This document shows positions 52,430 through 62,477 of a stretch of 64,000 nt of DNA, one piece after another (positions within the stretch are counted from its first letter, which is position 1; each line of letters opens with the position of its first letter). The stretch is taken from the NCBI GenBank assembly GCA_964036315.1, contig OZ038485.1, positions 103,061,235 through 103,125,234 of the forward strand, in the 5' to 3' direction. The DNA comes from Acanthosepion esculentum (lineage: Eukaryota > Mollusca > Cephalopoda > Sepiida > Sepiidae). The notes below the pieces were generated by a model. It had not been told where the DNA came from. It made no database searches and saw only the letters and a list, made by a program, of their open reading frames with translations. The position numbers and the translations under genes are program-made.

Positions 52430-53345
52430 TTATAGATGTGTTGTGATACAAAGAGTTTTCTGTTGTCTGGTAATTTTGCGAAATTCAAAGAAACGTAACG
52501 TCAAACAAACTCTAGCATATGTCTCAACATACAAGAAGAATCCAGAACTTTTTACAGAAATTACAAAAAATCTAGACCTACTTAGCAAGGATGACAAACT
52601 GACAAATATACTAAAAACAACCAAAATAATTAAAAGCAAATGCCAATCTAAAAACCTGAAACACATATTAACCTCATCCAAATTTAACCAACACACAATA
52701 CAGAGAGTCACAAAATGCAACAAAAAAGATGTGGGGTTTGTGACATCATTATAGAAGGAAACACCTACACAAAAGCCCAAAGTGACATTCATAATAAATA
52801 AACAATTAAACAGCAACTCCAAAAATGTGAGTTATGCACTATAAACTCACAAAATGTAAGAAGTCACATATAAGTATCAGCCAACAACTAAACAACAGAG
52901 TTTCCCTCCCCAAAAGCAACATAAAATTAACAGACAACAGAAAACTCTGACAAAAACGCACACAATACAAAAAAAAATGGAAATAGATCTAAGAATACAC
53001 AGGGGTCATTAAAAGATAAGAATACAGATATCTGTCCTCACCATTTCTTTGACCAATTTTAATTGTTTTATTACCCTTCACACAGAAGAACTTTCTCACT
53101 GCAAGTCCAAGGAAGACATTTGTGTCACTAACACACAAAATCGAAAATGTTTAACATCGAAAAACATAAGGAAAATTAATTCATTTTAATAATATAGGGA
53201 AATATTCACTCTTTGCCTGAAGAAGGTCACGGGACCCGAAACGCATGGTGCAAAATTATGGAAAACAAATAATATATATATTTTTTAAAAATCCACATTA
53301 CAACCAAAAACGTTTGCGGTTTCTCTTCTTTTTAATATATATATT
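52430..53345 (+). pseudogene. Penelope-like element: RT C-terminus plus GIY-YIG remains
   Basis: The open frame 52443-52754 reads KKRNVKQTLAYVSTYKKNPE, LFTEITKNLDLLSKDDKLTN, ILKTTKIIKSKCQSKNLKHI and LTSSKFNQHTIQRVTKCNKK, then in a shifted frame RCGVCDIIIEGNTYTKAQSD (cysteine-rich linker). Next come decayed SYAL-THKM-EVTY and QQLNNRVSLPKSNIKLTDNR, corresponding to the YVI...C...YIG and following blocks of the GIY-YIG endonuclease of Penelope-like elements. Family members use GIY-YIG to cut and a telomerase-related RT to copy. The 3' region includes a hammerhead-like motif at 53219-53255 (CTGAAGA, GGTC-acgg-GACC, CGAAAC; TTTGC/GCAAA could pair as stem I). Many stops: inactive. Confidence 0.75.
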
Positions 53346-53354
53346 TGTTGCATG

Positions 53355-53480
53355 GATGCACATTGCAGGAAGACAGCTACCAATCAAGCTGCGAAGGATG
53401 AGGTGGTTCCCCCTGCCAACTTCCGAGGACCGGCGTGATTGCTTATAGTCATTCATCTCTTGCTCAACACTCAGCATCCG
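53355..53480 (+). pseudogene. RT-element scrap
   Basis: AGRQLPIKLRRMRWF at 53365-53410 resembles the LRxxWxGHVxRM segment near the end of some RT LINEs, the class also seen at 45540. Very short. Confidence 0.4.
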
Positions 53481-54154
53481 ACATCATTTTTCTAATAACA
53501 CGAAGCAGTCAAAATAATAAATAAAAAGCTGTCACGTACGATTCGTGTAGTCTAATTGTAACACACGGGCCTGTTCGCTCATATGTGTGATGTGGCTTGG
53601 GCTTCAGAGTAACTTTCGGCTTTTACACATCAAAGTCGCTCCACGAGTAACCTAATATATAGTAAACACACGAGAGTAAATAAGAACAACTTTGTAGTAA
53701 AGAATGGATCAATTTCTTCATTTCTTAATGCTGAACTAAATATTCATTTTATTTGTGCTTATTGATAACTACCGTATATTTCCGTGTATAAGACGTCTTT
53801 TAAATCACCCTTAAATTTTGGGGATCATCTTATACTACAATTCTAAAAAAGAAACCTTAAATTCTGAGTGATGTTTGTTGGTGCGATAACCAATAACGTA
53901 CGTGAAAAGATTCTCATTATAAAATAAACTGATAATAAAAGTAAAAAAAACAAAAAACATTTCTATCTTATATATTACTGGCATAACTTCATAATAAATT
54001 GCCTATTCGAAGAATAATTTCATATCAATGAAATCAACTTGTATAGATGCAAGCTCAGCTGAGAAAATGTAAACATCGAGTTATGATTGCGTTCACAGTA
54101 ACTTTTTTTAGCTTTCGTTAAAATTTCAATAATGAATAAAAGAAAGATTAAAAA

Positions 54155-54430
54155 ATGTTGAAAGTGGAATCTATTATTATCGTACTGTTATTAGCGGTAT
54201 TTTGTGATTGTCATTTTTATAAGATTTATAACTGCTTAGATCTTAGAACATTACTGACGACGCCCTCTAGCGCTAAAGAGCGTATATTCAAAGTAGATAT
54301 AGGTAAAGAAGAATCAGTATTAGCAAGAAATCGCGTGATGAAATATAAACAAAACAATGGTTTCCCTTTTAAGGGACGTGTGATGGAAAAACATGATATA
54401 GAGTCGGTTTTGTTATTTCGTTTATTTTGA
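54155..54430 (+). CDS. small open frame with signal-peptide-like start, unproven
   Basis: 91 codons. The start MLKVESIIIVLLLAVFCDC looks like a cleavable signal peptide: positive residue, nine-residue hydrophobic core, small residues near position 18-20. The rest (HFYKIYNCLDLRTLLTTPSS, AKERIFKVDIGKEESVLARN) has two cysteines and no recognised domain. It overlaps no known repeat. Could be an exon of a secreted peptide or chance: upstream there is no clear promoter, and no splice evidence can be judged. Confidence 0.2.
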   Translation: MLKVESIIIVLLLAVFCDCHFYKIYNCLDLRTLLTTPSSAKERIFKVDIGKEESVLARNRVMKYKQNNGFPFKGRVMEKHDIESVLLFRLF

Positions 54431-54486
54431 ATTTCTAAGGATACAGTAAGAACATTTCCCAAAACATTATCCTCAAATATAATACA

Positions 54487-54489
<3 letters not shown>

Positions 54490-54541
<52 letters not shown>
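54490..54541. repeat. (TA)n microsatellite
   Basis: Pure TA run. Confidence 0.97.
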
Positions 54542-54545
<4 letters not shown>

Positions 54546-54891
54546 CGTTAGACCAATAATTGTACCCCAATCTTAGATTTTACAAGTATATTTTTAATAC
54601 CTTACATATTTGCGACGAGATATGAGAATAATAGACGTCTCTTTATTTCTTTGAATATGTAGATTATGGAATATTTTTTGTACCCGGTTAAAATAAGCTA
54701 GTTCTTGGAATAGAACCTTCATTTCCCCCATCTCCTGTCTGGCCTCTGATCGCAGGCCAGACGAATGCTACTTGTCTGATAAGTGCAAGTGACCCTAATA
54801 GTGTTCAATGGATAACGCCTACTCACTTTCATATGCCAACACGTGACTTAACCCCTAACGCTTTTTTTCGCGCGTGTTGGGATATAACAAC

Positions 54892-54981
54892 ACTTAGCTG
54901 TTTGCTTTCAGAGGAATCGGACGTCACCAAAATTGGACTTAGCTGTTTGCCTTCAGAGGAATCGGACGTCACCAAGAATCG
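54892..54981 (+). repeat. 45-bp tandem duplication
   Basis: acttagctgtttgctttcag, aggaatcggacgtcaccaaa repeats once with a 45-bp period and few changes. It lies in an open frame (54833-55072), giving a 15-residue repeat (LSCLLSEESDVTKIG, LSCLPSEESDVTKNR). The opposite strand is open as well, so coding is not shown. Confidence 0.85.
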
Positions 54982-55089
54982 AATGACCGACGAAAGAATC
55001 CTGATCGGTATTCTCAAACCCAAATCGTCTATACTTCGGTACTTCCACGAGATCGCTAAAAAAAGAGCATAGTATGATAAAAACAAAAT

Positions 55090-56660
55090 TTTATCGTCTA
55101 AATATTTATGTTATTATTAGGAAAGATCAAGATTTATTTTAATTATTTTTTATAGTTTTTCCTTCTTTTTAGAACAATCTGAATTTTCATTTAAAAATCC
55201 TTGTTTCTCTTTGTATCACCGGAACTAGTAAAATAACATATACAATTTTTAGCACGTTTTTTTGTATGACACACATTAATTTGAAAAATCTTGCAAAAAT
55301 AAAAATAATTGTCGGATGTTAATGAAACTTTCAGAAAGTATTCACAGATGATCGAAATTATTATAAATGTTTTCTTTTATTAAAGTCATGGCAGAAATAT
55401 TTTTTTTATATTTATTACCCCCCACCCAACTAATTTTATGAAAACGCTAGAAATTCGATTGCGTCAGGTTTAGTGATTACAATAGTTAAAAGCACAAGGC
55501 TTTGAGGAATGCAAAGCATGTTTTTTTTGTTTTTAATTGGATCCCCCCTACCTGAAAATCAGCTCTGAATTGTAACATACAAAACTCAATAAAACAAACA
55601 TATTATTTAATTTCAAATGCTTTTATTTGCTTTTAGTTGTTTTTATGAATATGGACAATATTTTCTGAAAGCAAAAAATTTTTTCGATGAAAAATGAATT
55701 TTTAATACAATTATTTGTTATTTTTTAATTATAATAGATTTTTACATTTAAGTTATTAAAATATAAAATGAGTTAAAAGCCGCATCCGGTTTTGTAAGTG
55801 TCCTTATGAGATAGATCTTTTTTTAGTACGTTGTAAATTGTATCGTTTTGACTAATCAGAAAATCTGCAATAATTAAGAAATGTAATTTTGTGTTTATAA
55901 TCGGGCTCTAATTATAAAGTACGGAAGACCAACCAGAATACAATTAAGTTGCGTTGAGTTAAGCATTGTTCTCCGCTGTTATGGCCTTTACTTTTGCGAA
56001 ACACGTGTGGAGACGTTTATTTGATTTTTCAATTTCAACTGAGAAGGGTACTTAAAAGTATCATCTTATGAAATTTATATGATTTTATTTTTATATTAAT
56101 CTCAGTTATGGCATTTTTCCATAAATGAAATATCAAAATTAATAATAAAATGAATGGAAATACAAATAACACAGTAAAATGTAGTAAATGTACACAAAAT
56201 TATAATATTTTATGTACACTTCTGATAAAACTTCAGAAGAAAGGCACCTATCAATTCATTAGATACCTTTCTTATGAAATTTAATCTCATTCGTAACAGT
56301 TTTATTTTATTTCCTTAAAAATAATGAGGTAAATAATTTGTTCACGTAGAACAAATTATCCTCACGGAATCCGTCAATATGTCATTCATCACCTGTCAAG
56401 TGACGCGAAAGTTTATGACCTGCTTTGTTTTATTTTCAAATTACATCTTTTCGGCGCAGAGGCTAAGTTAAGCTTGGTTCAAAATATTTTCAATAAACAT
56501 AATTTCTGATTTTCTTAAAATAAGTTTTAAAAAAATGATAATTGATATTTAAAAGAATTTCGAACTGAGATTTTCATTGATTTTATAAAACGGAAAAAAA
56601 TGGTTGCCATCTGTCAATTTTGCTGACTCAAAAAAAAAGAAAGATTTTTAACGAAATTTT
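55090..56660. other. unannotated AT-rich stretch
   Basis: No gene, microsatellite or recognised element. It is the longest repeat-poor stretch of the window. Confidence 0.5.
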
Positions 56661-56667
56661 CGGACGT

Positions 56668-57394
56668 GTTAGGAACGATTAAAAATGTAAAAAAATACCC
56701 CAAAATTACTTTGATCTTTCCTCTTAATAATAACAAACATTTAGACGATAAAATTTTGTTTTCGTCAAGTTTGGCGTCTTTTTCATCATGCTATGCTCTT
56801 TTTTTTTTTAGCGATTTCGTGGAGGTACCTATCTATACTCCTGTGGTTTATCTGCGTATACTACTCGCCATCAGCAAGGATTGAACGGCGTTAATCAAGG
56901 GCATATATCAGGACATTAGCAACTCCACCTTTTTCGCTCATAGAATTGAATGGACATCTTTTCTTTCGAACTTTATTTCTGATAAGAATCGATCGACGAC
57001 GATCTCTACAATTTGTAAGTCTTTACATGTTTATATATATATTCTATAATCTGCTGTCACTATTCTTGTCTGTATTTCGTCGCATTGATATATGTTTGAC
57101 CAACCAATTGCCCCCTCATCCCTTTTACTATTTAGTTTTCTTTTCTTTTCTTTAATTTAATACACTGTATATTTTATAAATAAAGTATTTCTATTATATA
57201 TTCTCGTGTCATCTTCTGTTGTTCTGTGTCTGCATATTGTTCGTTTTCTCACTGCGTTCACCGACGTCCGGAATTGGAGAATTCCCCTCCCATCGTTCTT
57301 TTCATCAATCTTCCATTGAACCCTGGGATACTATTGTTTATTTTTTTTTCTCGTTGCATCCCGGCTATCGTAGTCCCAACGAAAACCCGAGCGT

Positions 57395-57400
<6 letters not shown>
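56668..57400 (+). repeat. possible solo LTR
   Basis: Starts tgttaggaacg and ends gagcgtaaca, so TGTTA...TAACA ends. Contains an aataaag polyadenylation-like signal at 57179 followed by T/GT-rich sequence. No matching 5-bp flank was found, and the right flank has become (TA)n. Confidence 0.3.

Positions 57401-57430
<30 letters not shown>
57401..57430. repeat. (TA)n microsatellite
   Basis: Pure TA run. Confidence 0.95.
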
Positions 57431-57434
<4 letters not shown>

Positions 57435-57927
57435 AGATATAAGTACCTTTTGTGTGTGTAACAATTGAAGGGCAGTGTGCAAAATTTTGACATGAGACAC
57501 ACAGAAGTCATGACCTCATTCACGTCCACACGCAAAAAGCTACCGCTCTGACAAACTACAAAGGAAACTTCTCCTTTCCCTCTCTCTGCGAACTACGGTC
57601 AGAGCGAAAGGAGTGATGGAAAGTAGCCACGAAAAGAAACAGATAAACAACTGCAAAGAAAGAAAGAAAGGAAGGGCAGATAGAAAGTGATAGAGGAGAT
57701 AAATATATGCCAGACAAAACTTGGCCGAGGGTTATATTTTATTTCAGCTTGAATTAAGCTTCACATAAGGTTACTTTTCTTCGAGGTGTCATGGATTTTG
57801 GGATCATCTATCACTAGCGATGATGTTCGAATTTTTCAACAAATTTTACTCTTAAGAAAACCTAAGGTGTATCACAAAAATATACAAAAGCTATTCGCGC
57901 GTGTGTCTGCGCGCACGCATGCGCGCT

Positions 57928-57970
57928 CACACACACACACACATACATACATACATACATACATACATAC
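57928..57970. repeat. (CA)n(CATA)n microsatellite
   Basis: Preceded by the alternating purine-pyrimidine tract gcgcgtgtgtctgcgcgcac, which could adopt Z-DNA. Confidence 0.95.
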
Positions 57971-58279
57971 AATGAGGATAAAATACGGATATCTGTCCTG
58001 GGGTGTTTATAAATTGTACACTCTTCAATTATTAACGTTAACAACGAACTATTTCAAATTACAAAATTGTACTTGGATTAAACGAAAATTACTTACAATG
58101 CATATTACTTATAATACATTCCTTCTTGCCGTTAATTTTGATGGCACGGGTACACTAGTCTTTATATAATCAATTAGCAGTCGTCTTATACTACAGGCAT
58201 AGGAATAATTCATGAAAATTTACTATATTTTTTTACCTCGTCTTATCTAAAGGTCGCCTTATACGCGGAAATATACAGT

Positions 58280-58745
58280 AATACGAGTGGGGAGAAGAGT
58301 TTCTTCAAGACGAAACATCTTTTAAAAATATACATCGATCGACAACGGAACCAGAACGACTAAACAAACAACTGCAAGGACCTGTGTAAATACAGTTCAT
58401 ATCGATTCATAAGATTAGCCAATTAGAACCGGAATGTTTTTTATGATGTCTTATCAGTCAGATATATTGTCAGCTGCTCTCAGACATTCATTAATAGCCT
58501 TCTACTCTCTCTACGAATTATGTTGAATCCTTATCTGATTCGCGACCAGAGTAAGAAGACCGACGTCAAAGAAATATCACGCGAGATATTTCGTTAGTCG
58601 CTTTCAATCGATTAATCTATGAAAGAAAACTCCGGCTGGCGATCAGTGACGTTAGTGTCAAATGTATATCTAAATTAGCATTTATTTGAGTTAGTTATGT
58701 ATCTATGTGCGTGTGTGTGTATTCATATCTACATATCTATGCGTG
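58280..58745. other. unannotated stretch
   Basis: No recognised feature. Confidence 0.5.
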
Positions 58746-58951
58746 TGTCTCTAGATAAAGATGGCTTACAGCCATATAAGTTGAAACACTGGTTCTCGTC
58801 CATTCACCGAAGTTAAGCAATGTCGAGCCTTGTCAGCACCTAAATGGGTGAAAGCTTAGGAATACCAGATGCAGTAAGTTTGGATGTGCGGGTGGTGTAA
58901 TGAATAACGCTTGACAATTAAAAATCGGAGAGAGAGTTCCAATTCCAGTTA

Positions 58952-60485
58952 CAGGGGGCTGACACTATTTTTCAAACACTTTATTTTTTCAAGTTTTAGG
59001 TAGCACAGGCAGTCTGTACTGTTTTAGTGTAATGGCAATAACATTTAAAAACTGTTTCAATACTACAAAAGGAAAAGCAGAATTCAAATTAGAAGTATTT
59101 TTATTTTTTTTACAAATTTTCACATTACACAGGCGACAGTATTTTTCGGACATTGCAGAAACAATGCTAATAGTTTATGGCCGCACCCTTTTTTATCAAT
59201 GACTTCTATCAGTCTATCTTCATAATGTTCATACATATTGATAATAACGTCTCTTCGTGTTTCTAGCAGTCTATTTTTAGCATCTTCTATGCGCTGCCAC
59301 AGTTCAGCCTCTCTGGTTATTTCTGGACCGTCGTAAACAAGCTCTGCAAGCATTTACCATATGTTTTCAATTAAATTTAAGTCTGGACTTCTTGCAGGCC
59401 ATTCCAGAGTAGTTATATTTGCTTCACACATCCAATTTTACACTGATTTGGCCACATGGATGCTGCAGTTATCTTGCTGCAAAATAAAATTACTTCCCAT
59501 TTCTTTTTCTATGAGTGGCAGGGCTCTCTTTCCAAAAGTTCTCTGTAGCTCAAGCTATTTTGACGTCCTTTTAACCACTCGAGCCACAAGTTTCCAATCG
59601 GAAATACCATACCCCAAACCATGACTCCTCCTCCTCCCATCTGTCTCTTGTTGAGAATAACAGGTTCACCTTTTCTCGACCATGTAAACCACCCGTCAGG
59701 TCCATCGAACTTAAAACGTTTTTCATCAGTAAATATCACTTTCTTGAAGTCGACATGGTTTGTTATCCATTTTTTAGCGCTTTTCAGCCTTGCCTCCTTG
59801 TGTTTTCTCGTTAGTGTAATTCTTTTCTTGATTTTAGCATACTTAAATCCAATTTCGTGTAGCTTTCTTTGTACAGTTCGAACACTGACGTCAAGTTCAC
59901 ACTTCTCCTTTACTTCCTTCGCTGTCACCTTTTCTCCAGATGATAACAACCTCGTAACACTCCTCTTAATTCTTCTTTCTGTTCTCTTGGAAATTGTTTT
60001 TTTCCGTCCTCTCTTCTTCTTCCGCTCATAGCATGTATTCAACTGTTGACTTCGGTAGCTTCATCTCAGCGGTGAACTTTCGGATACTGAGCCCGTCTTC
60101 TCTCTTCTTTTGGACCAAACTGATGACTTCTTTTGAATGCATTCTTCTTCAGGATTTTAATACGTTTTCGCAGTGAATGGTAAAGATACTCAAATGTAAT
60201 GGTCAGGGTACAATTTACCTGCAGAAAATTTGCATATTGTAGACGTTCGACGATTAAATCATTAAAAAACCCGGAATTTGTGTCATGTCCGAAAAATAGT
60301 GTCGCCTAAGTTGAAGTAAAAATAAAGAAAACATGAAACCAAAGACAAACCCATCAATCAATGTTCATACCATTAATGGACAGTTACTGCTGAACTACCT
60401 ACTCATCAACACAAAAGCTCTCGGCAGCAAAAAACACCTTTAAGCACACTTTTCAAAGTGTCCCCAAAACAGTGTCGGCCCCCTG
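58952..60485 (-). mobile_element. Tc1-like transposon with IR/DR-type ends, 1534 bp
   Basis: Outer ends cagggggctgacactatttt and, inverted, cagggggccgacactgtttt, each flanked by TA. A related motif (gcgacagtatttttcggaca; gcgacactatttttcggaca) lies about 180 bp inside each end in the same direction as the outer one. That is the inverted-repeat/direct-repeat layout of several Tc1-family elements. The ~180-bp arms are otherwise diverged. Alternatively the inner pair bounds a separate 1.2-kb element nested in a MITE, but the inner left flank lacks TA. Confidence 0.8.
59120..60142 (-). pseudogene. Tc1-like DD34E transposase, frameshifted
   Basis: Cut-and-paste transposase. It starts at the ATG at 60142 (MHSKEVISLVQKKREDGLSI, RKFTAEMKLPKSTVEYML: first helix-turn-helix), is broken by a stop/frameshift near 60030, then KKKRGRKKTISKRTERRIKR and VSVRTVQRKLHEIGFKYAKI (second DNA-binding part), VIFTDEKRFKFDGPDGW (first catalytic D), GGGGVMVWGMV, a frameshift near 59520, FILQQDNCSIHVAK (second D), LEWPARSPDLNLIENIW (E). 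Spacing from second D to E is 34 residues. Two stop codons (in SV-stop-NW and IW-stop-M) lie in the last third. Inactive but young enough to read through. Confidence 0.9.
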
Positions 60486-60989
60486 TAGGTTTGTTATATT
60501 CACTTACGCGTAAATACCCTTGGGAAAGTTATTAATCCACTTCTTCTCCACCTCCAATTATGGATTAGTAGGATTTTATCAGTAAATGCTTATTATCTCC
60601 AAACAAATTTTAAATCTAAAAATATTTTCTGGTTTTAAATAACCTGCAAAAGGTTGATGAACCGTAAAAAATAAGTCAATCAATCTAGATAAAGATGTAA
60701 ATGTTCTTTAAAATTAAATTACGCAGTGATCTTATATATTACGCAAAAATAATAATTTTCATCATGAGAACAACGCCAGCATGTACACATATATATATAT
60801 AAACATTGTCAGACTGCAAATAATATTTATAGATTATACATACACCCACACACAAGGGTAAGATATATTGATACATACATATTTCTGTGTGTGTATTTTT
60901 TTCAGATAGCAAAGCATATTTTATAAACACATACATACATTCACACAGACACACACTCACACAGATGTATAAATATTTTTAAAAATATC

Positions 60990-61200
60990 TGTGTACTGGT
61001 AGCGTAATGGTTATCGGCGCGGAAAGTGAAATCGCAGAACAAAGTTCAGATTCCTGTTGATTATGTTCCTTTTACACTATTGCCTTTAGAAATGACCGGA
61101 ATCTATTATCACCATAGCTATGGGTTAAACAGCAGTGGAAAATAGACTCTCTTACCGTGAATGGTAGCCAGTCTAGGAGAAGGAAAATTCTTAATTCAAA
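60990..61200 (+). repeat. tRNA-derived SINE fragment
   Basis: tactggtagcgtaatggtta (A box) and aaagttcagattcctgttga (B box), then tcaccatagctatgggttaa and gtagccagtctaggagaagg as in the SINE at 17620-17800. Confidence 0.55.
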
Positions 61201-61340
61201 CATCAGGTGGGTTGTTTGTAGACACTGGGGCACAATGCACACTTTGTTATTAATTCTTCCGAAAAGTGTACATTGTGCTATACAAGCATTCCCGGCTATA
61301 CTCAAATATTTTGTTTGGATAAGCTGTTATACGTTAAAAC

Positions 61341-61384
61341 TGAACTGTTAAGACTATATATATATATTATATATATACACACAC
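61341..61384. repeat. (TA)n(CA)n microsatellite
   Basis: Short compound run at the left edge of the retrozyme-like unit. Confidence 0.9.
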
Positions 61385-61798
61385 ATGATAGAAATTGTTA
61401 GGAGGATTTGATAATTATAATTAAGTAAATCATTGAGCCTGAAAGAAACCTCAACAGAATGCAGAAAGCACTGGACGGCCGTTTCGTCCTATATTTGGGA
61501 CTCATCAGCAGTGCGCATCCACTACCGAGAATTGAAACCCTGACAGGTTATCAAGCGAACGTCATACCAACTGTTCCAACGGTGACGAAGAGGTAGAAAA
61601 TCAGACTCAATATAGCGCCGCTCGCTCACATATTCCGTGGTGGAACTCAACTGAAATTCTCTGTAACCATCTGACTGTGCCCCCCCCCCAGGAGCCACGA
61701 CTACTATCACCAAGCCGCTCAAATTGAAGCATTAGAAGCCGGATCAAGCAATGATATACACATGATAGAAATTGTTAGGAGGATTTGATAATTATAAT
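61381..61798 (-). mobile_element. retrozyme-like unit, 377-bp period with 41-bp direct repeats
   Basis: A 41-bp sequence (acacatgatagaaattgtta ggaggatttgataattataa t) is perfectly repeated at 61381-61421 and 61758-61798. The unit between holds a canonical hammerhead ribozyme on the minus strand and no open frame. Metazoan retrozymes are small non-coding units with type I hammerheads, found as tandem or partial-tandem copies, and their RNA circularises after self-cleavage; 377 nt fits their size. The repeats could instead be long target duplications. Confidence 0.75.
61459..61518 (-). ncRNA. canonical type I hammerhead ribozyme
   Basis: Minus strand 5' to 3': ATGC-GCACTG, CTGATGA, GTCC-caaatata-GGAC, GAAA, cggccg-TC, CAGTGC-tttct-GCAT. 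Stem I has six perfect pairs, a bulge (tttct) and four more; stem II has four perfect pairs; stem III is minimal (A-U, C-G around ggcc). The CUGAUGA and GAAA boxes are invariant-perfect and the cleavage triplet is GUC. Cleavage is expected after the base at 61474, reading the minus strand. The stem I bulge is where natural type I hammerheads make the tertiary contact that speeds cleavage. A chance match of this quality is very unlikely. Confidence 0.95.
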
Positions 61799-61799
61799 A

Positions 61800-61828
61800 T
61801 ATATATATATATATATAATAATATATAA
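61800..61828. repeat. (TA)n microsatellite at LINE 3' end
   Basis: Between the retrozyme-like unit and the reversed LINE terminus. Confidence 0.9.
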
Positions 61829-62400
61829 TAATTTCGCAGCAAGCAAGGTAATAAAGCCATTAAGACGCAAGGAGGGCTACTAAGTGTCAAAGGATATGAT
61901 ATAAAGAAAACATTATAAAGGAAAGAGGACACTAAAAGGAAAGGGCGTTAAGAAGCCAGAAGATAATGGTTGACATTGCTTTTGAAATTTTGAAGGTCAA
62001 AGTTGACTGGAAAATAAGAAACCGGAAGAGAGTTCCACGAGCGAGAAGTGTGAGAGAAGAAACTTTTAACATAGAACCTACGGTTGCATCTAGCCATTTC
62101 AACTGTAAAATGGCGAGACTTTGCCGCCAATCTAGTACTGTGCTTAAATTCATAGTCTAGGCTCATCGGAAGAATTGTTTTGAAAATACATATAGAAAAG
62201 TCACGGAGCAACTACGTTAATGCAATGGGAGAGTGAATGAAGCCGAGATGGCAGATCAGGACTGATAATATTACAGATTGTTCTTTGTATTTTATCAAGA
62301 ATCTCTAAATATATAGCAGAAGCAACAGACTAGATGTGACAGCAATATTCAATGCATGAACGAAAGGGAATGGTAGACTTATAAATCTGAGAGACAGATT
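61829..62400 (-). pseudogene. LINE (CR1/Jockey-group), 3' end copy
   Basis: The minus strand carries YEFKHSTRLAAKSRHFTVEM, ARCNRRFYVKSFFSHTSRSW and NSLPVSYFPVNFDLQNFKSN in one 87-codon frame, and further 5' LEILDKIQRTIC-like pieces to 62400. The 3' end (cagcaagcaaggtaataaag reversed) meets the TA run. Confidence 0.8.
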
Positions 62401-62428
62401 CTGAGGAGAAAAATGATCTCTCTCTTTA

Positions 62429-62429
<1 letters not shown>

Positions 62430-62474
<45 letters not shown>
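62430..62474. repeat. (TA)n(TG)n microsatellite
   Basis: Compound run. Confidence 0.97.

Positions 62475-62477
<3 letters not shown>

Larger units (their letters stand above)
53772..58278. mobile_element. candidate 4.5-kb DNA transposon defined by its ends
   Basis: Left end ccgtatatttccgtgtataa (preceded by TA) and right end inverse, ctgtatatttccgcgtataa on the minus strand (followed by TA). Both ends also carry a subterminal catcttatactac / gtagtataagacg motif about 50-80 bp inside. No transposase was recognised inside, so it would be non-autonomous or decayed, and two independent insertions are possible. Superfamily not assigned. Confidence 0.45.
58764..60683 (+). mobile_element. 5S-tRNA chimeric SINE with 14-bp TSD, split by a Tc1 element
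   Basis: Full 5S-like head 58764-58880 (gcttacagccatataagttg, gaagttaagcaatgtcgagc, ttgtcagcacctaaatgggt, taggaataccagatgcagta), tRNA-like part (gggtggtgtaatgaataacg ... agttccaattcc), interruption, then body and tail (60488-60683, ending gtcaatcaa). Target duplication tctagataaagatg at 58750-58763 and 60684-60697. The exact duplication proves that the 5S head is an original part of the retroposed unit. The SINE proper is about 385 bp. Confidence 0.9.

Noticed and set aside
57786..58169. 127-codon plus-strand frame
   Set aside because: Dominated by HTHTHTYIHTYIHT from the (CA)n(CATA)n repeat; no domain.
58764..58880. Possible functional 5S rRNA gene
   Set aside because: It is joined to a tRNA-like part and a SINE tail, and the whole is bounded by a target duplication, so it is a retroposed head. 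Many bases differ from conserved 5S positions.
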